Source: Phoronis ovalis (taxonomy: Eukaryota > Phoronida > Phoronidae). Taken from it: a DNA stretch of 10,669 nt. The stretch lies in assembly GCA_028565635.1 (NCBI GenBank), contig JAOXYB010061245.1, positions 1-10,669 on the forward strand, given 5' to 3'. A program made the position numbers and the translations under genes. Numbering within the stretch: the first letter of the stretch is position 1; each line of letters starts with the position of its first letter. Of this stretch, positions 8,795 through 10,669 are shown in pieces. The notes under the pieces are model-generated. The model was not told the origin of the DNA, ran no database searches, and saw only the letters and a program-made list of their open reading frames with translations.

Positions 8795-9368
8795 TTATGA
8801 TCTCTTGTTTGTTGGCAAGACATTTTGGGATATCTTAAGGTGGTGTATAGGTTGTGCAGAGGGCGCTACTGTTGCATTCAATTTTATCTGTCTGTCAAAT
8901 CCAGTTTTATTAATAAAAATTCAAGAAACTGGGGTTAGTAGAAATTAAAGACCTGATATAATTTGGTTATAAGGATAATTGAATGTGGGTGCAATCATAT
9001 TTATTTTTCAAAATTATGTCTTATATTTAAATTCAAGCGTTATTTATGCAAAATTTTGCCATAATGGCAATTTATGAAGTAAAAGCCCTTATATGACTGT
9101 AACAACTTAATTATCGCAATACCCATTGCCTCTAGATTATGGCGTGTGGAACGCTAGGATCGCTGAACTAAACCTCCTTGTGCAGCCATGACTTTTCAAT
9201 TTTTAATAAAAATTAGATGTCTAAAATTTGCTTGGCTCATCACACTTTCAAGGTGTATTTTTTGCATAAAATGCTAATTTTAGAAAAATTTAGAGTTATT
9301 ACATAGTGTTTATAACTGTTCGACATGTTAACCATGCCAAATAACACTGCATTACTGGTGGATAATGT
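8795..9368 (+). repeat. 574-bp direct repeat, copy 2 (carries a right-truncated MITE)
   Basis: The block is 99.5 percent identical to 7295-7868 and lies exactly 1500 bp from it. It includes the same 40 bp left of the TTAAGGTGG terminus, then 534 bp of the MITE, and ends before the right terminal repeat. GTACTTT is present on both sides (8786-8792 and 9370-9376), which could be a 7-bp target duplication around a 577-bp insert, or coincidence. Confidence 0.95.
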
Positions 9369-10016
9369 GGTACTTTGAGCTTTAATGAGCCTTGTGAGAT
9401 TTATAACAAACATGTAAATGACACCAAATTTATATCCTGATCTTTTCAGTTATTAATGGGCACTGGAGTGGAAGATTGGATGTTTTGGTAACAAACTACC
9501 AATAGACTGAATAGGCATTTATAAACTACACAATTAATAAATTTTAAGGAAAAATTGTATCTTGTGGAAGTTACAAGCATTTTTTTATGGAACGAGATAC
9601 CAAGCATAATGAGCATGTAAATTATTTATCATAATATGACATGATGGGGGTCAATGCAAACTCTAGTACCAAAGTAATTCTTCAAATTTTAACTTGCCAC
9701 TTGTTGAAAGTATTAAATAACATAGTTTTGAATAAAAATGAATCAGCACATTATTCATATAAACAAGGTTTTGCGTTACAAACAAAATTTCTGCTAGTAA
9801 GTCAATTTATTAACGTACAAGAAGGTAGAAGGCTTTAAACATCCACCTTTGCATCGCTGCTCTTACACTTTTCATATCTACTGAAACACAAGCTTAAAAT
9901 AAACTTCATAGATATGTTTATGATACATAAATAAAAATGGGGAAATATTTTGCTAGTAAAATGGCAGAGTGGGAAGTCAAACCAAAACCATTACAAATGA
10001 AACCAAAAGTACATCC
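9369..10016. other. Intergenic AT-rich DNA downstream of the tyrosine-tail gene
   Basis: No gene or element is supported. Minus-strand short frames around 9620-9460 and 9880-9815 contain hydrophobic stretches but have no in-phase donor that would join the WSC exon. Confidence 0.5.
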
Positions 10017-10022
10017 TTTATT
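10017..10022 (-). terminator. Poly(A) signal AATAAA of the upstream gene
   Basis: On the minus strand AATAAA lies 86 nt after the stop codon at 10108. It is followed by a GT-rich stretch containing repeated TTTTGG runs, which fits a downstream cleavage element. The 3' UTR would therefore be about 100 nt. Confidence 0.6.
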
Positions 10023-10107
10023 TGCAAAGCAGCAGAGTTAACAACTTCACTGTGTATCATGATGCTTTATAAATATTGTTTTCAATAATTTTAGCAGAAG
10101 TCATTCT

Positions 10108-10668
10108 TTAATAATTTTTATGCTCTTGTTTTTGGGTGAAATGACCATATGCATAAGCATAGTCCTCTTTCTCAGGATTGGTAGATTCTATTTCAAAGTA
10201 ACTACTTCTGGGCTGGTCACTAGTTGTATTCAATGTACTTTCTAATTCAACATATTCTGATGTTACATTAGATACTGCAGTGGCAGTGGGGTTTACTTGC
10301 ATAGTATATATTTCAGGTTTGCTTTTCATTTCATGGTAAATTGGTTCAGATACTTTATCTTTGCTTCTCTGGCTAGCCATGTTTGAAAGGTTCAGTGTTG
10401 TATCACCATTGTTGTCAGCATTTCCTGAATCTGCAGCCCTATGCATTATACTGTCAAGACGAGTATAATCAGAACTGTTTTCTATGCTGCTGTATGTTGG
10501 CTCATATACTCCTTCATTGTTGTTCTGATTTGTATGTTGTTGGTTTTCATATGAGTATTCTGTATAAGATGGTACTGTTGCAAGATTATCTCGAAATGGA
10601 GCATTATGGTACTCAGGATCATCCCAGTTGCTACTGTTTCTTTCTGTTGCAGGTTTGTGTCTCTGTCT
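10108..10668 (-). CDS. Last coding exon of an upstream gene: Tyr-rich cytoplasmic signalling tail (partial)
   Basis: The frame is open from the window edge for 186 codons and stops with TAA at 10108. It starts with basic RQRHKP, is hydrophilic throughout with no membrane segment, and has 15 tyrosines (about 8 percent). Visible SH2-type motifs by residue are YHNA (20) and YENQ (40), matching the Grb2-type YxN; YSSI (59); SDYTRL (66-71), SEYVEL (137-142) and SSYFEI (155-160), matching the ITIM form S-x-Y-x-x-L/I; YHEM (111), matching the PI3K p85-type YxxM; and a terminal DYAYAY cluster. This is the composition of a receptor's intracellular tail that kinases phosphorylate. The rest of the gene is outside the window. 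The stop shows it cannot be upstream coding sequence of the WSC gene, and it may be a tandem paralog's end. The in-frame Met at 10446 is internal. Confidence 0.85.
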   Translation of the reverse strand, partial: RQRHKPATERNSSNWDDPEYHNAPFRDNLATVPSYTEYSYENQQHTNQNNNEGVYEPTYSSIENSSDYTRLDSIMHRAADSGNADNNGDTTLNLSNMASQRSKDKVSEPIYHEMKSKPEIYTMQVNPTATAVSNVTSEYVELESTLNTTSDQPRSSYFEIESTNPEKEDYAYAYGHFTQKQEHKNY

Positions 10669-10669
10669 A

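Noticed and set aside
7295-9368. LTR retrotransposon interpretation (two direct repeats with a 926-bp interior)
   Set aside because: The repeats lack TG...CA ends, there is no primer-binding site or polypurine tract that I can see, the interior has no gag/pol-like frame, and no matching target duplication flanks the whole 2.07-kb unit.
9460-9622. Minus-strand 58-codon frame with hydrophobic stretches as a possible leader exon
   Set aside because: The hydrophobic stretch lies in the middle rather than at the start, and the available donors are not in the phase needed by the WSC exon.

Overview
The window looks like AT-rich animal nuclear DNA, most likely from a lophotrochozoan invertebrate such as a mollusc. 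The evidence is GT-AG introns, single-exon extracellular modules (WSC, SUEL-type lectin, CUB-like), a mucin-like Ser/Thr stalk, and a TTAA-flanked miniature transposon of a kind I associate with bivalve genomes. The species call is inference. All recognisable coding sequence is on the minus strand, so genes read from high to low coordinates.

Gene layout, in transcription order. (1) 10668-10108 is the last coding exon of an upstream gene. It encodes a 186-residue Tyr-rich tail ending in a stop, with several SH2-type motifs (YxN, YxxM, SxYxxL/I), and a poly(A) signal follows at 10022-10017. (2) A second gene runs from at least 5320 down past position 1. Its four visible exons are WSC (5320-5036), SUEL/galactose-binding lectin (3825-3499), CUB-like (1106-741) and a Ser/Thr-rich stalk (475 to beyond 1). 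Every boundary I could resolve is phase 1, so the exons join in frame into one ectodomain of about 480 residues. Its first exon (signal peptide) was not identified, and its transmembrane segment and tail would lie outside the window. The simplest reading is two neighbouring cell-surface receptor genes in the same orientation, possibly tandem paralogs, with the tail of one next to the ectodomain of the next.

Non-coding layout. The intron between the SUEL and CUB-like exons is largely filled by a diverged repeat array (about 1401-3230). The same family recurs upstream of the WSC exon (about 5834-6500). Between the two genes lies a TTAA-bounded piggyBac-like MITE (7335-7941). A 574-bp direct repeat (7295-7868 and 8795-9368, offset exactly 1500, three mismatches) copies most of that MITE plus 40 bp of its left flank. 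The rest of the intergenic and intronic sequence is AT-rich with nothing I can support.

The sequence supports a lectin-like, glycosylated surface receptor locus, and the neighbouring tail suggests tyrosine-phosphorylation signalling. That the two parts belong to one receptor family is inference.
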